Source: Pestalotiopsis fici W106-1 (lineage: Eukaryota > Ascomycota > Sordariomycetes > Amphisphaeriales > Sporocadaceae). Taken from it: a stretch of 64,000 bases of DNA. This document shows positions 19,422 through 31,741 of this stretch, one piece after another. Every line of letters begins with the position of its first letter. Positions within the stretch are counted from its first letter, which is position 1. The position numbers were made by a program, and so were the translations under genes. The notes below the pieces were generated by a model. It worked only from the letters and a program-made list of their open reading frames with translations, was not told the DNA's origin and searched no databases. The stretch is from assembly GCF_000516985.1 (NCBI RefSeq), contig NW_006917096.1:1783606-1847605 (forward strand), written 5' to 3'.

Positions 19422-22400
19422 CTATCTGATCAAGTCTGGCACAATTTTCCCTCTCATATCCCTTCTTATCGTCGCTAGTTTCTTTGCGTAATCAAAGGAG
19501 CTCTCGTGCGGCAGCATTTCACGTCTGCCCGTCAGCATCAACCTCGCTTCTCTGATGCCGCTCCATGGGCGTAGTACACAATCACTCCAGTTGGCCGCTG
19601 TTTCATACCCGGCCGACGTAATCCTTTTCTGCTCATTGAACCTACCAACGAGCAGCCATTGTCTTACAATGGTGGACTGTGTCCGCTTCATCACGTTGAC
19701 GGGGCCATTTTGTCCAATATAGGACGTTTGTGCCCCACGGCGAACCAAGAACTTCACAGAGTCCAATTGCCCGTAAGAACATGCAACCATGAGGGCTGAG
19801 CCGAAAGGCATACCTTCAAAGTCAATGTTGGCACCCATCTCGAGGCAATGGTCCATGATGTCGAGACGGTTCATACGCGCCGCCCAGCAAAGGGGACTGA
19901 TACCACGGTCCGGCTGCATATTCATGATCCTTGTAAAGTCATCAGTCGAGAGTAAACGGCGGAAATGTCGGAAGCGTGTCACCAGGAAGGCGATATCAAC
20001 AAACGGACTGGGAAGCAGATGCCACGGAAATGGAGTCGTCTTGTCGAGTCCTAGGTCTCTGTTGTGCAATACCAAGCTCGACGATGTGTCTCCGCAAATT
20101 AATTCGTGCATGAGACTTTGTCCCACGCCACGGTCGTGGTTTATATCATGTCCTCTAGATGTAAGCATGAGAGCCGCATCCATCTGGAACGGAGTCGACG
20201 ATGGGTATATCCATAAATACCTGCCTTGGAACCCGCTGAAGATTGGTTCTTCCAATGAAGAGATGGTATCATGCTTTGTGGCTCGGCGGTGGAATAGCTT
20301 GGGAAATAACGAATTGTCCTCATAAAGAGGCCCAAGTGAAGCACCCAGCTCAACTAGCCGGATTGCCACAGGTTCCGAGCTTGTATAGCTCAACGGTGCC
20401 CCGAAGACATCGTCAAGTGCATCTATTCTAGCTCCGTTCTCCACGAGAAGCGATATCATGTCCAAATCCTTGTTCTCTACGGCTAGATGAAGTGGTGTTG
20501 TATCTTTGTCTTCAACCATACCTAAACGGTTGATAATGGTCGATTTGACCAGCTCAGGGTCCAGCTGGGCCCTTCTTCTGTATTGGACGTTAACAAGTCA
20601 ACCATTGAAAATATGCAGTAGCGACGAACTCACCCCATGTATGACTTGTTGTCCTCCACATGCCGAAGAATTAATTCTACTGCTGCGATGTTCTTGTTGT
20701 AGACAGCGTAATGCAAAGGATACTCATCTCCGAAGATCAAGTCGCCCCCCTCATCGTGATGTCTTTCTAGAAAATGTGGTAAGACGGTCGTCAACTCTTT
20801 CGTCTCAGCGGCAATTTCGGTTGCATAGTTTCCACTATCACTATGCCCATCACACTTTACCTTCAAAGTGCTCGCTCCATTTTCTAGCATCCAACCAGCG
20901 ACCTTTCTGCTACGAAATGCTAAACTAACCATGAGAGGAGAGCAGCCATGACAGCTAGGCATGCTGGCGTTCAAGGGACACCCAAGGTTCTGTAACCTCT
21001 TGCACTCTTCTACATCGTCACGCTCGATTGCAGTCTCAAGACTTTGGAAAATATGCTTCATTCCACTCCAGGGTACCGTGCTGGGCATGACCTCGCTTTC
21101 GGGCCCAAAGGCCTCGTCAAGGCATACAACAATGATGTCTCTGTTACTGTACCCAACTGCATACGCTCTTGGGGTCATAGCTTGAGAGTCTCTTGACCTC
21201 ATGGCTCCAAGTCGTAGTAAAGTCTTGACAGAGTCCAGGTGTCCACACCGAACTGCAATGTGTAGTGGTGAGCTTTTGTCGTTGGCCAGTGCGTTAACGT
21301 TAGCTCCTTTGGATACCAGAAATTCGATGGCTTCAAAGGAGTCGTTGCTTGCTGCACAATGCAACGGGGTCCACCCACGTGATGTGCGAGGCTCAAACTC
21401 CTTCAAGAGTCCCTTATCATAGAATAGTTGGAGACAATCGACACTGCCTCCCTCCGCTGCGAAGTGTAGAGCAGTCACGTCTTTGTGGTCATCTTCATCT
21501 TTGTCGACCTCGAAGGATTCCTCGCATGGTCTGTCCCACACAATTTCTATTGAGTTTTTGACTGAATGTGCGAGCAGGAATTGTAGAAACGTGTGGGCCC
21601 CCCGATATGCCGCCAATTGTGGGACGTCTATGCGCTTGTCTATTGACATCCGATTTCCATAACTTGCGCCTAATTCCACCAGAAGTTGAGCAACATCAAA
21701 CGATTTCTCATGCAAGTGATATAGGAGAGGCGTCTCCAGTCGAGTTGTGGCGCATTTTCTCTCGATATCCACCCCCCGCTTGACAAGCTCGCTCATGAGC
21801 CACGCAGGACCGGGCTCGGCACAAGAGGTGATCATGTGCAACAGGCCCAATCTACCCTTGTTGAATTCGACTTCATTCAAGCTTTCAAGGTTCGTATGAT
21901 CCAAGACTTCCGATATCATGCCTCTCCCTTTGGCCGTTGCATGATTTGTCATGACTTGAGATTCCAGACAAAGAAACTCAACTGCTGAAACCCCATCCTG
22001 CCGCTGGTGAACGTCTACACCTCTGCGCAAGAGAACACTGACTAGTTCGCCATGGCCGTCCGCTATAGCTTGTTTGAAGAGCCTAATTGTGGTAGGTGAT
22101 GTTTTGGCTGTATCCCAATATTTGGTAGAGTCGAAAGCCAATTGCGTGATCCCACCAGGCTCGTTCGGTGAGATACAGAGTGTGGGGTTTGAAAACCAGT
22201 CACTCTCAAGGCCATCAAGCACGCCCTTGAATAATGGAATCAGTGCCGACTGGGAACAGGATTTTTCATATCCGTCCATGCAGCCCAAACGCTGTAGCAT
22301 TAAGAGAAGTTGTTCCGACAGTCTTTCGTCCTCGTCAAGATAATCTAATTTCGCCTTTTGGGTCCATTTGAGTGCGCTGACCGGTATGGTCTCGCAACAA

Positions 22401-25400
22401 AAACGCCAGAGTGTACCCATGGTCGGATCTGTCGGTGTAATGACTTCTGGTGTGAGAAGCTCATGAACAATGGCCTCGTCCGGATGTATAGCATCATGTA
22501 CGCAATGCATGATGTACAATTCAACCGGCAGACACATGTCGGGCCTTGCTCTCACCGCGCATGCAACCTCTCCATGAAGACTCTTAAGGAGCCTTACAAA
22601 TTCAAGGGTTGCCCTCGCATTCACGTTATGCAAAGGAAGAAAGTTGCTAGCCCCGAGAGGCTCCGGCTTGGCGCCCATGTCTAATAGGCGACGTATAATG
22701 GTAGCCGAGCCAATTGCTGCCGCATTTGTGAATAGTTGGTGATCTTCTAACCAGAACTTAGGGATCTTATCGCACCAGTCCATTAGCAGAAGCGTCATCT
22801 GTTCTATCTCCTTGTGGTTTTTGTTTCTCAATAAGAGCAGATCGAGTGGGGTTTCTCCATTTGGCATTCTCATAACCAGGCCGGCGACCGTAGCAAGCGG
22901 ATCAATTTCAAGGACATCTCCGAAAAAGCCGACATTGGAGTTTCCAAATTCATTTGCGCAAATGTGAAAAATCGTCATACCATCAGAGTCCACGGCCAAG
23001 AGAGAGGCACCGTGGTCAACCAGAATTCTCAAAGATCCTAGGGCTTGATATCTAATACAACGACGTATCAGGGTCTTGGTTGATGGAGCACTGGTATGAT
23101 CAATACCCGCGTTGGAGCCAAAGTCCAACAGAACCTCAAGACACCCGACGGCATTGGCTAATGCGGCAAGTTCTACCATGGTAATGTTCACGTCTGCCCT
23201 ATTGGTATAGACCTGCGACAGGTCGAGACGGTTGTCGTCTAAGCATGTCTTCAAGGCTGTACTATCATCCCTGCGGATAGCTGCTAGAGCCTGCTGCACC
23301 AATCCGTCTTTGGAAAGGGAAATGCGTGTGTCAATAATTCCGAGGTTCCGCTCCTTTGTGAACGCGCTACCAACTGCGCTGGCTGTACTCCAGACAATGG
23401 AGCCCATCCGTATACCCCAAGCAGAGTCGTAAGCACCAGTGGAGTCCAGGTACACAAGGAGGTCAAAGAGGGATCGGTCTCGGACTTGGCTGTCTCCTTG
23501 TATGCTCTTTTCAATATTCCAATACTTGAGATAACCTTCCAGAGCATCTAATTCGGAGTCGCTAGGGGTAATACCCAAGGACATCAGCCGTACGACAGGA
23601 TTGAAGTCCTTTGTGTGGGAGGCTATGACAGAAACTGTTGAGAAGATGGACTCTTTGCCCAAATCCAAGGCCGGATTTCTGTCGTGTGATAATTCTGATC
23701 CTGCTTGGATAAGAATTTCAATCGTGCGATTTCGCTGAGTGACCGCGGGAACCAAAAGTTTTATGACTTTCCAATGTTTCTGAGGCCGTCCCCATCCCAT
23801 CGCTTGCGGTTCGTCTTCATTCCACGCCGAATCCCAGGGCATAAATGCTAAAATTGCGCGCATGGCCAGGTCTATTGGTGTGCCGTAAGGACATCTGTGA
23901 TTGGGATTTGCACCAGCCTTGAGCAGTGACAGGCAAACCTCGGGCATATTGAGAGCAGCGGCCAAGTGTAAAGGCTCGAACCACTGTTCAGGCTTTCCCT
24001 CCGATATGATGCGGTCGCGGATCGGTTGATATTTGCTGCCCGAGGAATACCGGGACCGCAAGTACTCGACAAATGCCGATTTGAAAAATATCTTCCAAGA
24101 GAAAGGCAGGTTTGACTGTATGCTTGTACTATTGATCGTCTGCATGCTTGTGCTGCTGACCAAGGAATGACAAAGTTGCACGAGGCTTGGATCTTCCAAG
24201 CCTTCTCGTATGACATATGGCCAATGTGAACACGCGTATCTGTAGAGACCGCTTTGTTTTTGGTCTTCAATCAAAAAATCCGGAGGTGTGCCGTGTTGTT
24301 GCTCGTAAACGTTGCTCAGGTGTACCAGTTTGAGGCATTGGGAGGTTAGTAGCTGTTGATACCGGTGTTTTGAGATGTGGTACCCAGCAAACTTGGGGTT
24401 TTCCGAAATCGATGGACTCTCTAGGAATTCTTTGACTGAGAAGTGAGCAAACTCAAAGGAATTGCCGTCTTTGGATTTTCGAATCAAGCTACTGCATCTG
24501 TATTCAATTTCCCGCTCTGAGACCAAGTTTGTTTCGACGAGAGGAGGGCCGGTGGATGCGAAGTCTGAAACTGCCTGACGAAGAGTTCCGATCGTGCTTA
24601 TGAAATGGTTACTCGATGCAATAAACTGGAGACACATTTGCACTCGTGACTGTATTCTTTCAGGGAGCCTGCTCAGTCTTTCAAGCAATCTCATGTAGCT
24701 GCCATGGAGCGTGGGCGGCAGTTCGTGTAGAGCCTGGCGGCGGTCTGTGTCTGTGGCAAACTCGCCCAGGTAGTCCAGCTGGCAGACGACCCATCGAAAC
24801 CTATCGTCGGTTATTAAGCATGATCGTGATGCTATGTCATGTCCTGGAAACGAATTGATGTGCTCACATTCCATTTGCCCCTTCTACTAGTCTCTCTCGT
24901 ATTTCATCTTTCAGTGCCGTACTAAGCGTGCCGAAGCGCCCGGCCTGGACTCTTTGTTGGATCTCAGCACCCACGAAAAGGTCAATGTCTCCAGTGGTCG
25001 CTGCAATTGGGATATGCTTGAATTCATCTTCGAGACGTAGTCTGATGTTAATCTCGTCCCGGCTGAACAGTGCGATAGTGATCTGATGGCTATTTTCTGC
25101 AGTCTCGGCTATGCTGTCGACAACGTCATCTGTCTGATCGCCACACTCATCAAGTCCGTCAATGATGACGGTGACCTGGTCAAATAGCTCGGCCATCTTT
25201 GCAATCGTCAGTCGAAGTTCCTCGAGGTCGGCAGCCTTCTCAAGCCCTCTCTCGGGATGGAGGGTATCAAAATATGCCTTGAGCATGTCGAATGCCTCGT
25301 CCTTTTGACGAGCAAGTTGAGATACAATAGCACCAAGTACGCTTAGGGGCTTCCAAGTATCCTCATTCTTGTAGTCGCAGAAGAAGAAAGCCACACCGTG

Positions 25401-26183
25401 TTGGAGTGAGCCTCTCGCGAGGGCTTCCTGAATTACGGCAGCTGCCAAGACTGTTTTGCCTCCGCCTGGAATGCCGCTGAGCCAAAGCTTTGAGCCTGGT
25501 GTTTGTATCCACTTGGTCAAGTCGTCTGATTCAACGAGCCACATGCCCGTCACTGGGTGTCTGAGCCTGATGTTGTGTTCCAGGTTACTCTGTGGATTGA
25601 TCGCAGCCGGCATGAAGAAATCCAACACCCGTCGCTTCTCATTGTTGACCAATATTTGAGTATTGATTTCAATTCTCTTGGTGATTGTGTGAATGGCAGC
25701 GATTTGCTTGCCGTGCTCGTCCTGCTTGGCAAGGGAGAGTTGTAGCTGCCGCATCGAATCAGACGAAATTGCCAGCGTCATGGTTTCTTTATACCGTGAG
25801 ATCTCGACCATGAGCTCTTTTGTTTCAGATGCTGCGAATGGCCATTTGAGCTGCCGTGTAACTCCGCTAAGCTTGGAGCGAGCCTGGAAACTGTCGGTCG
25901 CTTTCTTGAGCTTGCCTCTAATCTTTTCCAGCGTATCTTTGCAGTTGACGAGAAGATGAGACCTCAATGCAGGGTTAAATTCATCGCCGCCATCCTCCAG
26001 GTCACTCGCCAGGGCCTCGAGCGTACGCAGGAGGCTGGACAAATTGTTGATTTCTTGAGAAAGGGCCAACACTTCTTGCTTGGCACCAGCGGCGGCTTTT
26101 CCATACTTGTAAACGTATCTGAAGACGACATCGGCGAGGCTGATAAGCCCGGCAACGCTAGCCGCCAAGGACAACGGGTCCAT
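19422..26183 (-). CDS. STAND/NLR-like protein: N-terminal fungal domain, NACHT, ankyrin repeats
   Basis: Three exons on the minus strand (26183-24868, 24800-20634, 20577-19422) encode about 2,212 residues. The start MDPLSLAASVAGLISLADV is the fungal N-terminal domain of STAND proteins, and a helical segment runs to about residue 190. The NACHT domain has Walker A GIPGGGKT at 237-244 and Walker B VTVIIDGLDE at 337-346. A winged-helix-like section with LPPTLHGSYMRLLERLS follows across intron 1. From about residue 730 to the end lies a long irregular ankyrin array, for example TALHFAAEGGSVDCLQLF, TPLHCAASNDSFEAIEFLV, SPLHIAVRCGHLDSVKTLL and, in the last exon, TPLHLAVENKDLDMISLLV. Introns are 67 and 56 bp with GTGAGC and GTGAGT donors. 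Such proteins are NTP-driven switches in fungal non-self recognition and programmed cell death. The specific trigger is unknown. Confidence 0.9.
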
Positions 26184-26931
26184 GTCGTTGATATCGCTGC
26201 GCTCTGTGGCAGACCGTGTCGCTAGCAGCTCGGCACTCAAGATTCGCGCAATGTGCCATTTAAGCAAAGACAGACGATGCGGCACTGAAGAAATCACGAG
26301 AGGGGAAAATAAAGAGGGGTTGGCTGAGCGTGAGCCCGCTGGTTATAATGGATGGCAAGGACTGCTGCGCCACTGCTGCACAAGCCTGTAGCCGCCGCGA
26401 GGCTCCGTGATGGGCGGCAGTGGGGGTGTCAATCTGCCTCGCCTACAGGCATATCAAATAGCTCAATTCGCGTACATCTAAGCCTACTAGGCGAAATCAG
26501 AATGAATCACAATTTTTCCATACTCTGTATCCGTTACCTACTCAACCACAACTGAGATTGTTCGCCATAATTGAGCTTGCTGAATCTGGTAAGGTGACAG
26601 GCAATCAAGTTGTCCGTTTTTTGGTCCATCATCAGTAGGTAATGGAGATGGGCCTTATCAAAGTGAAAGTGCAGTTCTTCACGTGGGTATCGCAGTGCCT
26701 GCAGTCATCCGACGTAAATCCATTGTCAATTCAACTTATCCCCAATGAAACGGGTTGCATATCTCTTATTCGCTCGTGGCTCAGCCTCACCGAAATTAAG
26801 CGAAAGCCATGAAGGGGGCATCGCCCCCGGTCTAAGGAGCTGATCAATCGTGTATGTATCAATCAAGAAACAAGACATGAGACATGACGAGTTGGGTTTG
26901 TCATCATAATAACAAAAAGAAGGGAACAAAA
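26184..26931. other. Intergenic, promoter of the STAND gene
   Basis: About 750 bp upstream of the NACHT-ankyrin start. No gene is supported. The region ends at a decayed acyltransferase fragment (26932). Confidence 0.45.
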
Positions 26932-27015
26932 TCACCGAGGCTCGGCGTACTTCCTCCATAGCGACTCATTAACAGGGCGCTCCAGTACCTCTCCTCGATA
27001 CCACAGAGGGCCAAC
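26932..27015 (-). pseudogene. Decayed 3' end of a Tri101-like acyltransferase gene
   Basis: Read on the minus strand, this stretch encodes LCGIEER and, after a one-base frameshift, LERPVNESLWRKYAEPR and a stop codon. The C-terminus of the intact acyltransferase at 33347-34851 reads LCGIEERCLERLINEPLWRK followed by YAETR and stop. The nucleotide similarity runs past the stop codon into the 3' flank (AGAAGGGAACAA versus AGAGGGAACAA). It begins and ends abruptly, and only about 25 codons survive. This is the relic of a second copy of the gene in the same orientation. Confidence 0.8.
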
Positions 27016-27180
27016 GCACGCCGTAAGATTATCAAGGTAGTCGCCGGTAAGAATATGACAGCTAGCACTTTGCATAATGGTAGAAAGTGAAATTTATCCG
27101 TCGCGCGACCGACACGACACTCAATGAAAGAGCAAGGAACAACATAACCTCCTGACCATTAATACCGTGACACTGGTTGT

Positions 27181-30100
27181 CTATGAAGAAAATGAAGCAG
27201 GAAGTTGCGGCTTGGTAGCCATGATCCCCTGGTGGGCCTTCTTCTCGTGCCTCAACCTGATATCGTTTCTCAAAAAGTGCCTCCCACAGTCATACGCGCA
27301 TGGGTAACGCTTGTTGTCATGGAGCGGACCTTTCCGGTGCTTTCCGTAATTCGAAGTCGTCTTGAAGTCGCGATTACATTCAACACAAAACGTCACTTTT
27401 CCGTGAATGTTCGCAGAAGCTGACTTGCTGCTCAATACTGTTGAGCTATTGTCGTCACTTGATGGGGTGAAACTGCTGATAATAGGTAAGATGTATGCAC
27501 AAGGGGTTTTCTTCTGGCTCAGTACTTACTTGGGCAAATTTAGCGTGCTGGGCGACATTCTGGCAGCCTTGGGAGAGCGCTCTGTCTCGCTACATTCAGA
27601 TACCGCCCTCTTACGTCTCGACTTCGCATCCGTAGACTCATCAGTAGGCTGTTTGAGCGAGCTGGGGCTTATGGCTGTGATCGGTAAGCCTAGGAAAGCT
27701 TGCAACATGGAGTAAGCGTTCTGCATGACGTTGAAGTATCGTTTCCGATGGCATGAAGCGGCCAAAGCCTTCCCTAAGCCCGTGAACTTGAATGTGTTAG
27801 CAGAATCAGCAATCCGAATATGAAGAAAATCTTACTCTGTGCTCGATTTCTTTGACGAAGAATTCGGCCAGTTTAGCGCTACTATTGATTTGCCCGGTTT
27901 CAATCGCCTCATTGGTCTGTTTACGGACAGCGGGCAACACTTCTCCTTCCCATTCTCGGTCACTGGACTCCTTGTGAGGGAGTGTCTCGACCAGAACAGA
28001 GGCTGCAATGATCTTGAGCGATTCTTGCCGGACTGTTAGCAAGATATTGCCAGGGGTATCCCCTCTGGGACGACTCGTGTCAAAAAGCGAGTGGCCTACG
28101 GCTGCAGAATGAAGGTGTTAGTGACTAGAGCATTTTTCCTTCATGAATTGTGAGGATATATTACCTAAGAAGAAACCAATCACAATCGTAAATATTGTGC
28201 CGGCCATGAGAATTGCAAGCACCATATCCTTGTGGTCTAAGAGACAGTGATTTGGCGTTTCTTTCGGAACAGCATGGTCTTCAGAACCGTCGGAAACATG
28301 GTCATTAGTTTCATGACATTTTATTTCAGATGTGCTCTCTTTGTTTCCTGGATCCGGAGACGAGCCTGAATTTGTCTGGGTTCCGTCTGATGGCTGAAGA
28401 TTTTCGCCTTGCCTCAGCTTCCAACTAGCTCGGACAGACATCAATCCTACGTCGCCGGATTCGCTGCCTATGTGGAAGCGTTCGGTCTGCTGCAAGACGT
28501 GCAGAGCCATTGCCTGGAAGGGGTCGAGGTCCTGTTCACTGGGAATGAGTAAGTCCGGATGGGATCCGGCTAGATTGATGCCCCAGATGGACTCGACTGC
28601 CTGTTGAAAAGCCAACTGATCCGTTGTTTTGAACAATATTTGCCATCGCTCAACGTCTTGATCAAACTCTTCCCCACAATCATCTTGGCCTTCACTGCGA
28701 AGGACACGCGACATGGACTTGGCGAGGGCCAGAAACAGCAATGTTTGGTTGAGATCTTGCGGTAACATTCTCCTGCACAGGCGCTTCAAGGTTACTCTCC
28801 CAATAGCCCAAGCTTTCCGGGAGTTGAGCTCAAGACTGTATGCCCATCGCTTCGAGATTTCGAGTCTAATTGTACAGTCAAGAGCTTTTCCATCCTCTGA
28901 CATATCCGCACACCGCGACATGTCTGTATCGCCAGAGAATGAGGCCGTGCGCCTCATGTGCTCATGCTCCCGGAGAAACTCAGCGTGCAGCAAAGCAATC
29001 TCCCTCTTGGTATCCAATTGTTGGAATAGAATATCTTCTTGGAAGCGCTTTGCCATGATATCTAGCCATTTGATAGCTCTTGGTCTAGCTGTCCACTCAA
29101 GGTCTATCTTGAGCATCAACGCAGCTATAAGCAAGTCCGCTCCATGCTGAAGTAGAAGCCGAGTGAAAGATTCGATGCCAGACTTTGCCGCAATACTCAG
29201 AGCAGTCTCGTGGGACGACATTATGTTGACATCAGCCCCATACTGTAGGAGAGCCTTCGCAATTTTGAGGTGACCACTTTCCACAGCCTGCATCAGGCAC
29301 GTTCTCCCACCAAAAGAATCGTCTAGGCTAAGAACTCGACTCGGAATCGCGTTGCGACATCCATTTCCATCAGCGGCACACTCGAGCATATTTTGAACCA
29401 ATGCGACTTGACCCTTGCAAGTTGCGTCGAATAAAGCCTCTTCCGGAGTTCTGAACCCTGTGTTTAAAGACAGAACTGAGTTTCTAAGGTTGGACCTGGC
29501 AACAAGCACTTCTGGGCTCTCGGGATCTCCTTTGTACAGTTCGGTCCTTCTGATATGAGGCTCTCTAGGGGAGGGGTGTCTCCAGAGAGATCTTTTAGGG
29601 TATCGGCTCTGAAGCGCTATATGTGTGTAAAGCCCGTCATAGGCTGGGTCTCCTTGGTCAGTGCAATCTGAAGAGATCGTTGATTCGTCCGAGTTCTTAT
29701 CAAAGGAAGCACCGTGCTGGAGCAATTCAACAACGATTTCACTTTTGCCAGTTTGCAGTGCGGCTCTCAGCGGGATGGTCCCCCACCAGTCCTGCTTATT
29801 CACAAGAGCTCCGCGATCAAGTAGGTGCTGAACACAAGCATAACTCTCTGCTTCGATGGCTTCCACGAGAATCGACTTTCCATTCTCAAAATTGAGGCCG
29901 TTGACATTGGCCCCTTGGTCTAAAAGGACATCCAGAAGTTGTTTATCGTTGAAGTGGGTAGATTGAGCCAGCATGTATGACAGCCTAATCTTCCCTACCT
30001 CACCAGCCAGATCCCCTCGGAAGCTCAGCAATCGAGGATCTGCTCCCTGCTTTAGCAGATAACCCGCTAAATCAGGCTGCAAGGAGCGAAGCGAAGTTGA

Positions 30101-31741
30101 AAGGGCCCACGATGGGTTAGCCCCTGCTGCTATCTCCTGCTCATATTCTCGCTGACATCCACGCTGTACCGCGCTAATCAGGCGCCTATTACGTGAAATC
30201 TGATCTTTGGCAGCACATACGAGCTTTTCGTGTCCTCGCTGGAAAAGTATATTTTCTAGAATCTTCGAATCAGCGCGAGCGTCGAGAAGAACTGAAATAA
30301 GGCGTTCATCTGGATCTGAGAGCTCCACGGCTTGTTCTGTCAGAGATTCTGGAGTAAAACCACAATCGAGAAGATTTCTGGCAATGACCCATCTATCCTG
30401 TGATGGGCAGATGTCAAGAAGGTTTACTTCGTTGAGATTGGCGTTGGAGAGATGACTGAGGAGTAGTTTGACGATTTTGGAAGATCGGCGTCTGATGGCT
30501 GCAAGCAGCGGGTGATACGTCCGGCTACCAATCGATATGCCTTCCACTAAGGCGCCGTGATTGATCAAGATACGGACAATAGACTCGTGCCCCGCAAGCG
30601 CTGCCTCATAAAGTGCCGGGCCAGAAGATGGTGACAGCTGTGTGCTATTCGGGTCTGCACCGGCGTCCAAGAGTTGGCATACTGCTTCCATGTCTCCACG
30701 AGATGCAGCAATTCTCAGAGACTCACTTCTTGGATTATTGATAACGTTGGTGAGTGATGGCTGCGACTCTATGGCGGGCGGGTTGTTGAGCATAGACTGC
30801 GAGTGATCTTGGCGATCATCGGGATGATTGTCATCGTTGCCATTCTCAGGGTCGCCAACTTTCCAAAGACTCAATGAGCCAAAGCTCTGTTCGTTGTGCA
30901 CCGTGTAAGACTCCTCATAAGAATTGACACTGCAAGAGTGAACGTCTTGCGGGGTGTATTGAGGCCTTCCGTAAGTGTCATCGGATTCCAGTGGTCCAAA
31001 CCACATCGATTGTTCATGTGGAACGTTGGTTTGCGATGGAAGATCCATGTAGGCATTCGAAAAGCGCCCCCATTGTTGTGAATCATAACACTGCTGTGGG
31101 TGAAGGTTCCTGGATGGTCCCCGAGAATGGAAGGGCTGAGTGATCTCCGTATCGTTCAACAACCCGTTCACAAGAAGATACATCTCCGACACCAAACGTA
31201 ATTCGCGAGTATCAATGGCGCTCTGACTGGACGACTTCAACCGCTGACGCAATCGGTCCAATCTTTGCATCAAGTGAGGCCGGCACTTTACCAGAGCAAA
31301 GCCATCAAAAGCGCCAAATCCGTCCCCGATTGGCGCTTCTTTCAGAGCCTTCACGGAGACAAACTTCTCCAAGATTTCGAATCGGAGTCTCATGGAGTGA
31401 ATTTGAACTTGAAAAATGCTTTTAGACTTGGTGACGGTAAAGGCAAATGATTCCTCCTCGGGCGACACGGCCAATTGATGGCAAGCGCATGCTGGCGGGC
31501 ACTGGCTCGGTATGCTTGTGTCAATCCACGAGCCGTCTCCGAAAGTATCGACAGCAAAAACAGATGAACTATCATAAAGTTTGTCAGTATAAGAAGGCCT
31601 TTGTCCTGGATTGGGGGCGGGGGTCTCCTACTCATACACCTCCTTGTAGCGGAACATTGGCAGAGCCTCGTCATTGCTGCCCGCCTCCTGGAAATACTTG
31701 CATCCGTGGTCGAATCGAAAAGTAGGTTTCCGTAACTCCAT
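27181..31741 (-). CDS. Ankyrin-repeat, single transmembrane, C2H2 zinc-finger protein
   Basis: Five exons on the minus strand (31741-31638, 31568-28165, 28101-27836, 27786-27530, 27475-27181) encode 1,441 residues; all four introns are GT-AG with matching phases. The N-terminal 300 residues are unrecognised. Ankyrin repeats begin near residue 318 (SLRIAASRGDMEAVCQLLD) and recur to about 840, for example TCLMQAVESGHLKIAKALL. After a helical section, one strong transmembrane helix lies at about 1150-1171 (MVLAILMAGTIFTIVIGFFL); the exon 2/3 junction falls inside it. Then come a helical region, a basic KSRRKR patch near 1290, and two C2H2 fingers with ligands at about C1374/C1377/H1390/H1396 and C1403/C1407/H1420/H1425. 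The combination suggests a membrane-held regulator, but that is inference. The ankyrin, membrane and finger parts are only joined if the predicted introns are spliced; otherwise the zinc-finger part would be a separate small gene. Confidence 0.8.
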
